A DNA stretch of 59,019 nt from Candidatus Saccharimonadota bacterium (GTDB lineage Bacteria; Patescibacteriota; Saccharimonadia; CAILAD01; BJGX01). A program made the translations under genes and the position numbers. Positions 23,991 through 32,331 of the stretch are shown here, one piece after another; position 1 is the first letter of the stretch, and each line of letters starts with the position of its first letter. The stretch is taken from assembly GCA_014191035.1 (NCBI GenBank), contig BJGX01000006.1:1-59019 (forward strand), read 5' to 3'. Under the pieces are notes generated by a model. The model did not search any database. It was not told where the DNA came from and worked only from the letters and a program-made list of their open reading frames with translations.

Positions 23991-24418
23991 TGATTAATTT
24001 TATATTAAATGCCTCAATAGTCTTGCTTATAGTTTTTTTAGTAACGTATTTTGCCTACTGCTTTGGTCTATTTTTTGTTTTCAAAAAAATTAATGCTAGG
24101 CCGTGGTTTGCATTTGTGCCAATACTAAATTTCCATGAGCTTGTTATGGCGACAGGGCTTCCTAATCGCTGGTTTTTGTATTGTCTTTTACCCTATGCTG
24201 GCGGCATTTATTCAATTGCTGTGGCAGACAGGCTTGGAAGAATGTTTGGTAAAAGATTTGCCTTCTCTGCATTTTGGCTTACTATTGGCTCCCCTATTGG
24301 TATGAATATACTTGGTTTTAACAAACGTACACCAGACTTTTCTATTAAAAAAGAGCCGAAGCCCGACTTAAATGAACTGAAATATAGGCTTAATAGACTA
24401 AAAAGCAAAAAAGCATAA
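23990..24418 (+). CDS. Membrane protein of unknown function (DUF5684-like)
   Basis: 142 aa with about three hydrophobic segments. The motif KINARPWFAFVPILNFHELVMATG resembles the pattern KagkpgWaalIPiYN seen in small bacterial membrane proteins classed as DUF5684, sometimes linked to signal peptidase genes. The last 35 residues are charged and cytoplasmic. Its start overlaps the yaaA stop by 1 nt. Function unknown. Confidence 0.6.
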   Translation: MINFILNASIVLLIVFLVTYFAYCFGLFFVFKKINARPWFAFVPILNFHELVMATGLPNRWFLYCLLPYAGGIYSIAVADRLGRMFGKRFAFSAFWLTIGSPIGMNILGFNKRTPDFSIKKEPKPDLNELKYRLNRLKSKKA

Positions 24419-24447
24419 TTGCTAAAAAGGCTAAAAAGACGTATAAT
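24419..24447 (+). promoter_or_regulatory. Promoter of the RRM protein gene
   Basis: TTGCTA (24419-24424) and TATAAT (24442-24447) are 17 bases apart. The leader of about 110 nt up to the ATG at 24564 contains a CAGCT/AGCTG pairing and could be a regulatory 5' UTR. Confidence 0.75.
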
Positions 24448-24563
24448 ATAGCTGTTCTTAGAAACTATGCTGCTACGGCTCTAAAGGATCAGGTTATTAA
24501 ATAAGTTCTGGGTTGCAGCTCAACAGCCAACAAGCTGGGATTCACCAGAGAGAAGAAGGAACT

Positions 24564-24821
24564 ATGGCAAAGAATCTATTTGTTGGTTCACTCCCATGGA
24601 GTGTTAACGACGAGCAGCTTGCTCAGATTTTTGCCGAGGCCGGCTCAGTTGATTCAGCTCGTGTTATTACCGAGCGAGACACTGGTCGATCTAAAGGTTT
24701 CGGATTTGTGGAAATGGCTACTGAAGAAGAAGCTAAAAAAGCAGTCGAAACTTTGAACGGCAAAGAAATCGAAGGCCGAGCTATCACCGTAAATGAAGCT
24801 CGTCCAAGAGAAGAAAGATAA
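24564..24821 (+). CDS. Small RRM-domain RNA-binding protein
   Basis: 85 aa, a single RNA recognition motif. RNP2 is LFVGSLPWSV at the N-terminus and RNP1 is KGFGFVEM near the centre. The typical ending GRAITVNEARPREER is the short version of the cyanobacterial Rbp type, without the Gly-rich tail. The chosen ATG has AGAAGGA 5 nt upstream; an in-frame ATG at 24513 lies in the leader. Such proteins bind mRNA and are often cold-induced. It is a single-gene unit with a strong promoter and a perfect terminator, so it is probably abundant. Confidence 0.92.
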   Translation: MAKNLFVGSLPWSVNDEQLAQIFAEAGSVDSARVITERDTGRSKGFGFVEMATEEEAKKAVETLNGKEIEGRAITVNEARPREER

Positions 24822-24832
24822 TATATCTTACT

Positions 24833-24869
24833 CAAGCAAAAACCCCGCTTAATGCGGGGTTTTTGCTTG
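24833..24869 (+). terminator. Perfect terminator after the RRM gene
   Basis: A 16-bp perfect stem (24833-24848 with 24854-24869) around TTAAT, with GCGGGG and a T5 run within the 3' arm. One of the strongest terminators in the window. Confidence 0.9.
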
Positions 24870-24872
24870 CGC

Positions 24873-24901
24873 TTGATAAAAAGATCTTTCACTTATATAA
24901 T
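24873..24901 (+). promoter_or_regulatory. Promoter of the four-CxxC small protein gene
   Basis: TTGATA (24873-24878) and TATAAT (24896-24901) are 17 bases apart, immediately after the RRM terminator. Confidence 0.8.
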
Positions 24902-24948
24902 ATCGAGCAATTCGTACCAACGGATAGAACCAACAGCTCGGAGACATG

Positions 24949-25095
24949 ATGGCTGAATGCAAAGAATGTGGCGGTAACGGCAAATGCAATCATTGTGGCG
25001 GACGGGGTTACTTTAGTACTCCTATTGCTGTCAATTGTCGCCAATGTGGCGGGTCCGGTAAGTGTATTAAGTGTGATGGCTCTGGCCGAGCATAA
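24949..25095 (+). CDS. Small DnaJ-type zinc-ribbon protein with four CxxC motifs
   Basis: 48 aa from the ATG at 24949 (49 from the ATG at 24946); the second ATG has the better spacing from GGAG. The protein is two copies of a DnaJ cysteine-rich unit: CKECGGNGKCNHCGGRG and CRQCGGSGKCIKCDGSG, separated by about 12 residues. Eight cysteines could bind two zinc ions. DnaJ zinc centres bind unfolded protein or act in disulfide exchange; here the rest of DnaJ is absent. It is framed by its own promoter and a strong terminator, so it is a real transcription unit. Function unknown. Confidence 0.8.
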   Translation: MAECKECGGNGKCNHCGGRGYFSTPIAVNCRQCGGSGKCIKCDGSGRA

Positions 25096-25117
25096 TTTTT
25101 TATAAATACTTCCATAT

Positions 25118-25157
25118 AGTCCTTAGTGAGTAATACTTACTAAGGACTGTTTATTAT
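25118..25157. terminator. Bidirectional terminator between the zinc-ribbon gene and cysS
   Basis: AGTCCTTAGT (25118-25127) pairs with ACTAAGGACT (25139-25148), with inner AGT/ACT pairs, followed by TTTATTATTT on the plus strand. It serves two convergent genes. Confidence 0.8.
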
Positions 25158-26531
25158 TTAGGCTCTACTAACTAATGTTCCTACAATTGTGTCGGCAACG
25201 ATTAATTTGTGTTCATCTAATATTTTTTTGCGGAGAGAGTCAGATTTTTCGAAATTTTTATCTTTTCTTGCTTGAGTATAGTCATCAATTTCCGTCAAAA
25301 TAATATCACTCAAAGGCGTATCGTTAACCAAGCGTAGTCCAAATACACTATCAAATAATCTCATCGCTTCACGTGCATCCTCGGTGAATATCCTGCCTTC
25401 AATGCCTGCCAATGCTGCCAGTGCCTTAGGTGTGTTCAAATCATCTTCCATTGCCTCTTTAAATTCCTTATTGAACTTCTCGACAGCTCCACTTTCATCT
25501 TTTGGTGGCAGCTGACCAACTCTAGCCAGCATTAATTGGTCTATATAGGTCCTTAGCTTAGCAATTTTTTCATGAGCATTATCAAGATCGATTTCGCTAA
25601 ATTCCATTTGACTTCTATAATGCGCCGACATAATTAAAAACCTAAAAGCCATCGGGTCTTTAACAGCATCAATATTTTTTATGTTCCCTAGAGACTTTGC
25701 CATCTTTTCACTTGCAATGGTTATGTGTTCGTTGTGCAAATAATAATTTGCCTGAGCCCCGCCACATTGAGCAATTTCATTTTCATGATGAGGAAATTTT
25801 AAATCCACTCCACCAGTATGTATGTCGAATGGCTTACCTAAAAAATCCGTACTCATTGCCGAACATTCAATATGCCAGCCGGGCCGTCCAGGATAATTTT
25901 CGCCACTTATTTCAAAATCCCAATATGGCTCATTGGACTTTTTAGTTTTCCAAAGAACGAAATCTGCAGAACCAGTTTTACTATCCTGATCATCTGCAAG
26001 TCTGCTTTTTGATTCGTAATCCAAATTTATTAGCTTTCCATATTTATTACCGCTATTTTTGTATTTATCGACACTAAAATAAATGCTGCCATTTTCGCTG
26101 TAAGCAATACCTTCATCCAGAAGATTTATGATGATTTCTTTCATTTGGGACACAAAGTCTGTTGCCCTTGGCAAATGAGAAATATCATCTCTTAATATGC
26201 CCACCTTCTCAAGATCTTTTAAAAACAGCTCTTCATACTTATCTGCCAGCGCTTCTAGTGCTGCAACCGGATTTAAATCCTTGTATTGTTCTTTGGATTT
26301 ATTAATCATTTTGTCGTCGATATCAGTAATATTCATTACCCATTCGACATCTTTGTGCTCTAAAAATCTCAAAACTCTCTGAACTAAATCGGGCAACAAG
26401 AATGCTCTGAGATTTCCGATATGGACTCTGTCATAAACGGTCGGACCGCAAGAATACATACCCACCCTGCCAGGATGAATTGATTTAAATTCTTCTTTTT
26501 TATTGGTAAGAGAATTGTAAAGTTTAAGCAT
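25158..26531 (-). CDS. cysS: Cysteinyl-tRNA synthetase
   Basis: A 457-aa class I synthetase. Zinc-site and HIGH regions are in MYSCGPTVYDRVHIGNLR, further zinc ligands are in GWHIECSAM and PHHENEIAQ, and the KMSKS loop is KMAKSLGN, a conservative variant. The C-terminal DALR-type helical domain is short. It follows the DEDDh exonuclease gene by 2 nt. A TATAAT lies 8 nt before the ATG, inside the end of the exonuclease gene, so an internal leaderless promoter is possible. Confidence 0.95.
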   Translation of the reverse strand: MLKLYNSLTNKKEEFKSIHPGRVGMYSCGPTVYDRVHIGNLRAFLLPDLVQRVLRFLEHKDVEWVMNITDIDDKMINKSKEQYKDLNPVAALEALADKYEELFLKDLEKVGILRDDISHLPRATDFVSQMKEIIINLLDEGIAYSENGSIYFSVDKYKNSGNKYGKLINLDYESKSRLADDQDSKTGSADFVLWKTKKSNEPYWDFEISGENYPGRPGWHIECSAMSTDFLGKPFDIHTGGVDLKFPHHENEIAQCGGAQANYYLHNEHITIASEKMAKSLGNIKNIDAVKDPMAFRFLIMSAHYRSQMEFSEIDLDNAHEKIAKLRTYIDQLMLARVGQLPPKDESGAVEKFNKEFKEAMEDDLNTPKALAALAGIEGRIFTEDAREAMRLFDSVFGLRLVNDTPLSDIILTEIDDYTQARKDKNFEKSDSLRKKILDEHKLIVADTIVGTLVSRA

Positions 26532-26533
26532 TA

Positions 26534-27070
26534 TTAACCATTATATACTTTTCGCAAAACTTCTGCAGTATGTCTGCAATCTTCTAGCGCATCGTGCACC
26601 TTTCTGGCGGGTAATCCAAAATGCTGAAATGTAGGTTCACTTCTTAAGATATCACCCCTGCCCTGCTTTACTAAATGGATGTAGGCAACACTCCAAATAT
26701 CTATATAGTGATAGTCATGTTCGTAAATATCCTTACCGATTGATTTAAGCATTTTTACAAGCATTGAATGATCTAACATCTCATTCCAGCTAGCAAGATA
26801 CACTTCAGTGCCGAATTTATCCAAGAAATCCGTAATAACATCTTGCTGGCCAGGGGCTTTGTTTAAATCCTTTTGAGTAATTCCATGTATCTTATAAGAT
26901 TCTTCGCTCATGCCGGACAAGTCTTGATTGATTAAGCTCAAAAAACTATCTTTTTCATCAAGACTGTTTTTATCTAATAAAACTGCGCCCAACTGGATAG
27001 GTAGATCATCGTCCAGGCTCAGCCCAGTTGTCTCAAAATCAATTAGCAAAATGTCCTTGGAAAATCCCAC
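26534..27070 (-). CDS. DEDDh exonuclease (DnaQ/polymerase III epsilon-like)
   Basis: A 178-aa exonuclease domain. The DEDD residues are in LIDFETTGL, the Asp of SWNEMLDHSML, and HDALEDCRHTAEVL, giving the His-x4-Asp of the DEDDh class. Stand-alone proteins like this proofread DNA or degrade oligoribonucleotides. It starts 1 nt after the recR stop, in a recR-exo-cysS run. It may serve as the proofreading subunit, since no other epsilon gene is in view. Confidence 0.85.
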   Translation of the reverse strand: MGFSKDILLIDFETTGLSLDDDLPIQLGAVLLDKNSLDEKDSFLSLINQDLSGMSEESYKIHGITQKDLNKAPGQQDVITDFLDKFGTEVYLASWNEMLDHSMLVKMLKSIGKDIYEHDYHYIDIWSVAYIHLVKQGRGDILRSEPTFQHFGLPARKVHDALEDCRHTAEVLRKVYNG

Positions 27071-27071
27071 C

Positions 27072-27671
27072 CTAAAAAGCCTGCCTGTTATCTAGCGCCC
27101 TGCTTAGAGTGAGTTGATCAGCGTATTCAAGATCACCGCCTATAGGTAAGCCGTGGGCGAGCTTAGTAATTTTGCCCTTATAGCCTACGTCTAATAATTG
27201 CTTGGAAATATAAATCGATGTTGTCTCGCCCTCTATATTTGGGTTAGTTGCTAAAATTATTTCCTCTGGTTCTATAACAATAACCCTGTCTAGCAAGCTT
27301 TGAATTTCTAAGTCTTCTGGCCCCACTCCATCAATAGGGCTAATAACCCCATGCAATATATGGTATGTGCCACGAAACAATCCAGTGCGCTCAATAGCAA
27401 CAATGTCCATTGGGTTTGAGACAACTGCAATAAGCTCAGTACTTCTGGAGTTACTTGAACAAATTGGACAAAGTTCATCTGTAGCATAGTTTTTGCAAGT
27501 CGAGCATTTAACTAAATCTTTTTTAAGATCAGACATTACTCTGCCAAACTGCTCTACATCCCCATTTGCCAACAAATAAAATACTAACCTCTCGGCCGAT
27601 TTGGGGCCGATTGAAGGGAGCTTAGAAAATTCTTCTATGAGGTTAGTGATATTGTCTGGCAATATTTGCAT
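27072..27671 (-). CDS. recR: Recombination protein RecR
   Basis: A 199-aa protein with an HhH motif (LPSIGPKSAERLVFYLL), a four-Cys zinc finger (CSTCKNYATDELCPICSS) and a Toprim domain (IAVVSNPMDIVAIERTG ... LATNPNIEGETTSIYI). It acts with RecO in gap repair; recO is at 15.4-16.1 kb. It sits 1 nt after ybaB, the classic ybaB-recR pairing. Confidence 0.95.
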   Translation of the reverse strand: MQILPDNITNLIEEFSKLPSIGPKSAERLVFYLLANGDVEQFGRVMSDLKKDLVKCSTCKNYATDELCPICSSNSRSTELIAVVSNPMDIVAIERTGLFRGTYHILHGVISPIDGVGPEDLEIQSLLDRVIVIEPEEIILATNPNIEGETTSIYISKQLLDVGYKGKITKLAHGLPIGGDLEYADQLTLSRALDNRQAF

Positions 27672-27672
27672 A

Positions 27673-27981
27673 CTACATACCGGGCAAATTCATACTTCCT
27701 GCAATTTCTTGCATCTTAGAAGTGGCTTCAGTCATAAGCTCTTTATTAGCCTGATTTACTGCAGCTGATATTAAGTCCGACAATCTATCAAGATCCTCTG
27801 CAGCCTCTGGCTTGATATCAATCTTTTTAATTTCTACATTCATACTTGTCTGGCTTATGACTAAGCCTGCTGTAACAACTACGTCGCCATCGCCAGCCTC
27901 AGCTTCAATTTGCATGCGCTTTAATTCTTTTTGTAATTTTAATGCCTTTTGAGCCAGTCTGGCCTTGTCCATCATTGACAT
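27673..27981 (-). CDS. ybaB: YbaB/EbfC nucleoid-associated protein
   Basis: A 102-aa small DNA-binding protein of the YbaB family. It has an N-terminal helix (QKALKLQKELKRMQIEAEAGDGDV) and a beta-sheet centre (VVVTAGL) followed by a long C-terminal helix (LSDLISAAVNQANKEL). AGGAGA lies just before the ATG. Gene order ybaB-recR is widely conserved. It may bind non-specifically to DNA as a dimer. Confidence 0.92.
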   Translation of the reverse strand: MSMMDKARLAQKALKLQKELKRMQIEAEAGDGDVVVTAGLVISQTSMNVEIKKIDIKPEAAEDLDRLSDLISAAVNQANKELMTEATSKMQEIAGSMNLPGM

Positions 27982-28013
27982 AATTTTTCTCCTATTTACT
28001 AAAACTATGCCTT

Positions 28014-29498
28014 CTATTGTATCTGATAAAGCCTTGCTTCGCTATAACCCGCGCTCGTGGTCTCAATTAGCTTCCAGTTTGATGGCAAATTTTTATAGTA
28101 AGATTGATCGCCTGTTTTGCCTAAAATCCAAACTCTTCCACCGGGAATGTTGCGCAAATTATCCAGATATACATTTTTATCATAAATCAATCCAGATTCA
28201 CCATATCCATTTGGTCGTCCATTGCCGGTGTATAGTAAAAAATTACTGCCAGTTTTGTTGTAATAACTACCATCAAAATAAACATAAAGCTCTCCAGAAA
28301 TAATCTTATCTCCTGTCTGATAATTCTGATTAATAAATTCCATCACCCTACTCATTTGATGATTAGACTGAGCATATACATTTCTGATACCTACAAGCTG
28401 AATCAATACTATAATCAAAGCAATGGAAATCGCGAAATACTTATTATTTAAAAATATATAATAAATAGCTAAAGCCATCATCAAGCAAAGTCCTATCGCT
28501 GAGAACACAAAATAGCGCTCATGAAAAACTGGTCTTATAAAAGAAATCAATATAGCCATAATCAGTGGTAAAAATGTAAACAGAGCCAAAAGTCTGGAAA
28601 ATTTTTCTTTGCTTCTATCTTTAATACAAACATAAGCCACCAAACCTAAGATTAATATTGGAACTAGCCAATAAATAAGTATTAATATCTGTCTCGCATC
28701 TGTAAAAGTTATAAACTGCCACACAGTATCATTAAGGGTTCTGATTGAAGTTTTTGAAAGCCAACCTAGGCCCTGTGCTCTTGTAAATTGAGCTATCATG
28801 CTAGGTACCCATGGAAGAAAAATTAACAACGCTAGTATATTAGCTAACCACCAACGCCAATTAGTTATTAACATAATTTTATTCTTTATAAAATAAATGC
28901 TTACAATATAAATCCAAAAGGCAATTACCACCATAGCTGTAAAATAATGAGTATAGAGTCCAGCCGACACACCAATGACATACAAAACATAGCCAAACCA
29001 ATCTTTGCTGTCTTTAGAAACTTTTATTAATCCAATTATCGCAATTAATAAAAATACGCCAAGAATACCATACATTCTGACCTCTTGACTGTAGCGAATT
29101 AAAAATGGGTTTAAACTTAGCAGTAGGCCGGCAAGCAAGGCGACATTTCTTTTTTTAGAAATCATAAATGCAATTTGGTAACCCAGCCAGACTACTACAA
29201 TTCCAGCAACGAGACTTAAAGACCGCACTGATAACACTGAATTTCCAAAAATCTCTGTCCAAAAATGTAGAATTTCATAATATAGTGGTGGATGAACATC
29301 TCTAGCAGAACCCAGCCAAATATCTAAGGGCGATCTAGATGCCAGCATTAAACTAAATCCTTCGTCGTGCCAGATACTTGATTTTAGAAGACTAATACTC
29401 CTAACAAGTAGAGAGGAAATTAAAAGCAGAATCAAAGCAACTGCCCAGTTCTTATCTAGAAAACTTAGAAGTTTACTTTTTTGCTTTGTACTTGCCAC
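28014..29498 (-). CDS. GT39/PMT_2-type membrane glycosyltransferase
   Basis: A 494-aa GT-C glycosyltransferase with about nine or more membrane helices. The early loop WHDEGFSLMLASRSPLDIW followed by DVHPPLYYEILHFW carries the acidic dyad and the typical HPPLYY motif of dolichyl- or polyprenyl-phosphate sugar transferases acting outside the membrane. The C-terminal part is soluble. It starts at GTG and overlaps the GT2 gene by 26 nt. With the GT2, the second GT-C and GtrA it forms a surface-glycosylation set. Confidence 0.82.
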   Translation of the reverse strand: MASTKQKSKLLSFLDKNWAVALILLLISSLLVRSISLLKSSIWHDEGFSLMLASRSPLDIWLGSARDVHPPLYYEILHFWTEIFGNSVLSVRSLSLVAGIVVVWLGYQIAFMISKKRNVALLAGLLLSLNPFLIRYSQEVRMYGILGVFLLIAIIGLIKVSKDSKDWFGYVLYVIGVSAGLYTHYFTAMVVIAFWIYIVSIYFIKNKIMLITNWRWWLANILALLIFLPWVPSMIAQFTRAQGLGWLSKTSIRTLNDTVWQFITFTDARQILILIYWLVPILILGLVAYVCIKDRSKEKFSRLLALFTFLPLIMAILISFIRPVFHERYFVFSAIGLCLMMALAIYYIFLNNKYFAISIALIIVLIQLVGIRNVYAQSNHQMSRVMEFINQNYQTGDKIISGELYVYFDGSYYNKTGSNFLLYTGNGRPNGYGESGLIYDKNVYLDNLRNIPGGRVWILGKTGDQSYYKNLPSNWKLIETTSAGYSEARLYQIQ

Positions 29499-30219
29499 TA
29501 ATTGATCGCCATTTAATTTTTAATAAGTCGCTAAAAGTCTGGATAGAGGCTTTGATTGGAGATGAGCCTGTTATTTTACTTCCCTCCTTAACATCACTCC
29601 AGTCGGGCACTTCAACAAGACCTATTGAATAGCCATTCTTACGAGCAATTGCCAAAATTTCCATATCAAAACCCCAGCCATCGATCGTCTGAAGTGGGAA
29701 AACTGCCTTAACAGCCTCATTGGTGAAAGCCTTAAATCCACACTGGGTATCACTAATACCTGGCAATAAAAGGCCTTGAACTAAAAAATTTCCTGTGGAC
29801 GAAATTAGCTTTCTAAGACCCTTGTGACTTTTTTGAAGGTTTCTAATACAAATAGACACCTGACTTCCTGACTGTAGCTGCGACAAAGCTGACTTAATAT
29901 ATTTTAATGGTGTTGCTAAATCCGCATCCATGAATAAAACATATTTTCCTTCGGCCTGTAACATGCCCTTCTTAACCTGTTTGCCCTTAATAAACTTGCC
30001 CTTGGGCTTGGGACCCGCGTTAATTATTTTAAGATCTTTGAACTTAGAAGAATATTTTTTTACTTCATCCGCAGTACCGTCCGGACTGCCTGCATCTATA
30101 ATCAAAACTTCTGCATCTAATTTTTCGTTTTTTATGTAATCCGATAATTCATTTAGGGTCTTTCCAATCCTCTTTTTTTCATTGTAGGTAGGTATAACAA
30201 TACTTATTTCACGGCTCAT
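29473..30219 (-). CDS. GT2 polyprenyl-phosphate glycosyltransferase (ALG5/DPM-like)
   Basis: A 248-aa cytoplasmic-face GT2 enzyme. Start VIPTYNEKKRIGKTL, donor-binding LIIDAGSPDGTADEV and DADLATP (metal-binding DxD-type) are visible, with the conserved SDTQCGFKAF-like stretch and a GWGFDMEIL acceptor segment. This matches dolichyl-phosphate beta-glucosyltransferase/GtrB relatives, which make polyprenyl-phosphate sugars. It overlaps both neighbours and probably supplies sugar donor to the two GT-C enzymes after flipping by GtrA. Confidence 0.88.
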   Translation of the reverse strand: MSREISIVIPTYNEKKRIGKTLNELSDYIKNEKLDAEVLIIDAGSPDGTADEVKKYSSKFKDLKIINAGPKPKGKFIKGKQVKKGMLQAEGKYVLFMDADLATPLKYIKSALSQLQSGSQVSICIRNLQKSHKGLRKLISSTGNFLVQGLLLPGISDTQCGFKAFTNEAVKAVFPLQTIDGWGFDMEILAIARKNGYSIGLVEVPDWSDVKEGSKITGSSPIKASIQTFSDLLKIKWRSISGKYKAKK

Positions 30220-31781
30220 TGCTGAACCTCAAACACCACAAAGAGTGGGCTGCCATTAAAGTCCGAGCTAATAGTTGTTATCTTGCCTTTGGGGAATTTA
30301 GCCTTAAGTATTTCTATCTGGGAATTTTGGTTTATTCCACTTGGAACTATAATAATTTCATTAAGTTTGCCTTCGATTGGCAGATCCTTAAGTTGCTGTT
30401 CATTTATTAACTCGTATTTAGATTTCTTGTCGGTAAGATATTTAATAGGATTTGCTTCATAGCCACCCATTAGAACAAAATTGTTTTTTCCATCTTTTGA
30501 ATTAGCGTTAAGGTATTTGGCTATTGCAACTGCTCCTTCATTGTAAGCTTCATACGTTCTTGAATCTTGGGCCCAGGCAACAAAGTACTGTCTATAAGCC
30601 TGCACTAGAGATAATCCCATTAAAAGACATATAAGTGTTAGGCCTGTAGCTCTAGCTAGATTATTGATCGGAAACGTCTTATACCAAATATAAAGTAAGT
30701 AGTTTACGCCCATCCCCGCCAGAATAAAGACCGGCACGGCGGTGCCAATTGAACGCAGGGCATGCGGTAAGCCCTCTGCCGTGAGTAAAGACGGTAGTAG
30801 CATGGCACCAAATAATATTAATATCATTGCATAGCGGGGTTTGCCAAAATTGAAAAAACACATAACAAGTCCAAGTACGAACATTAGGCCCACAAATACA
30901 TTAAGCAAAGGTTCACCATTATAATTATGACGATTATTATTATCACCATAAAAATTATATTGGAGTAATGTTTTTGCAGTACTTAATGCAAGTGTTTGCA
31001 CGGGGTTTCCATTATTCAAATCTTTATTCAGGAAGCTAGTACCCCCTGCCCTTGCCGTAGAGCCCCCCGGATCTTTAATAGTTGTATACAATAATGGTGT
31101 CATTACAATACCAAAAACGGCAAAGCTTAGAAGTAACTTTTTCCAATTTATTATTAGCCAAGATCTTCTTTTTATAAGCATGTATATAAATCCAAGACCA
31201 AGCGCAACAATGATCATTGAAAAAGCTGTATAGGTGTAAAATCCTAGGCCAAGGGCTACAGCTGATAAGACATAAAATATCGACTTGTTTGTTTTATAAG
31301 CTTTTGCTGCAAAGTACAAAAGAAGTGCCAAGAAAAATGGCACCATGCTGGCTCTAAAACCATCCCTTTGAATAGTCACTACCCATGGACTAATTGCAAA
31401 AAAGAAGGAAGCTATCAAGGCTGTGCGGCGGTTAAACCACTCTTTAGTTGCAAAATATACTGCTATAACGCTTAATACGCCAAATAAAGCTGGGGCTATT
31501 CGAAGTGCTAGAATTGTGTTGCCCATAAAGTATACAAATATTGCCTGCAAGTAAAAAAACAGTGCTTCGCGTGGTCCATTTGTGTTATAAATCACTCTAA
31601 AGTCGTTGTTTTGAAGAATCCTAAAAATATCCAGACCGTTTGCTGCTTCGTCCGGGTGTAAGCCTGGTGGCAGGCTGTTTAGCTGATAAAACCTAAAGAA
31701 TATTGCAATTAAAATTATTCCTACCAGAAGCAGGCCAGGAAAATACTTTTTTATGAAATTTTTATTATTTTTTTTCATCAT
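30216..31781 (-). CDS. GT39/PMT_2-type membrane glycosyltransferase (second copy)
   Basis: About 521 aa with a dozen hydrophobic segments. LPPGLHPDEAANGLDIFRIL and NGPREALFFYLQAIFV give the luminal acidic motif of GT-C transferases, followed by repeated membrane helices and a soluble C-terminal domain. An in-frame TTG at 31790 exists, but ATG at 31781 is preferred. It overlaps gtrA and the GT2 gene. It differs considerably from the first GT-C, so it probably uses a different acceptor. Confidence 0.8.
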   Translation of the reverse strand: MMKKNNKNFIKKYFPGLLLVGIILIAIFFRFYQLNSLPPGLHPDEAANGLDIFRILQNNDFRVIYNTNGPREALFFYLQAIFVYFMGNTILALRIAPALFGVLSVIAVYFATKEWFNRRTALIASFFFAISPWVVTIQRDGFRASMVPFFLALLLYFAAKAYKTNKSIFYVLSAVALGLGFYTYTAFSMIIVALGLGFIYMLIKRRSWLIINWKKLLLSFAVFGIVMTPLLYTTIKDPGGSTARAGGTSFLNKDLNNGNPVQTLALSTAKTLLQYNFYGDNNNRHNYNGEPLLNVFVGLMFVLGLVMCFFNFGKPRYAMILILFGAMLLPSLLTAEGLPHALRSIGTAVPVFILAGMGVNYLLYIWYKTFPINNLARATGLTLICLLMGLSLVQAYRQYFVAWAQDSRTYEAYNEGAVAIAKYLNANSKDGKNNFVLMGGYEANPIKYLTDKKSKYELINEQQLKDLPIEGKLNEIIIVPSGINQNSQIEILKAKFPKGKITTISSDFNGSPLFVVFEVQQ

Positions 31782-32286
31782 TAAAAACAAAGAATTTATA
31801 AGATAGGTAATTATAGAATAGCACCACTATGATTGCTATTAAAAGAGCGAGGTTTCTGCTGACAAATTCCTGACCGAGTTGCAATTGATTACTGCCAAAC
31901 CAGTAGAATGGCAATCTTATCCATTGAGTAATGTCATATGCGACCTGTGATGGCCACAGCCAAACGCTTGTAAAGAAATAAATAATTAATGGTCTTATTA
32001 CATAGAGACCAAATGCTGTTATAACAAAGAATAAAATCAATTTAAAGACCGAAAGTTTTTTAGCCCTAAAAGTAAAATTCTTGTTGAAAATAAAGCTATT
32101 TATCATAGCAGCAGTTCCAGATATTATCCCGGCCCAGACTGCAGATACACCTGGTGCAAATCTTAGCAATGAATTGTAAATAACAAAGTCAACCAAAAAA
32201 TTTGAGACGCCAACAATGGCAAATCTAATTATCTGCCCTATTTCTCTCTTACCTTCTTTTTTATTATTTTTATTACTCTCACCCAT
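31765..32286 (-). CDS. GtrA-family membrane protein
   Basis: A 173-aa protein with four transmembrane helices of the GtrA/DPMS family. The N-terminal block GQIIRFAIVGVSNFLVDFVIYN and the central FIFNKNFTFRAK are diagnostic. Relatives flip or stabilise lipid-linked sugars. The loop between helices 3 and 4 is longer than in most family members. It heads the GtrA, GT-C, GT2, GT-C run. Confidence 0.88.
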   Translation of the reverse strand: MGESNKNNKKEGKREIGQIIRFAIVGVSNFLVDFVIYNSLLRFAPGVSAVWAGIISGTAAMINSFIFNKNFTFRAKKLSVFKLILFFVITAFGLYVIRPLIIYFFTSVWLWPSQVAYDITQWIRLPFYWFGSNQLQLGQEFVSRNLALLIAIIVVLFYNYLSYKFFVFNDEKK

Positions 32287-32331
32287 AATACTAATGTTTA
32301 TTATATATGAAATACTTATATTTCTAAAGCC

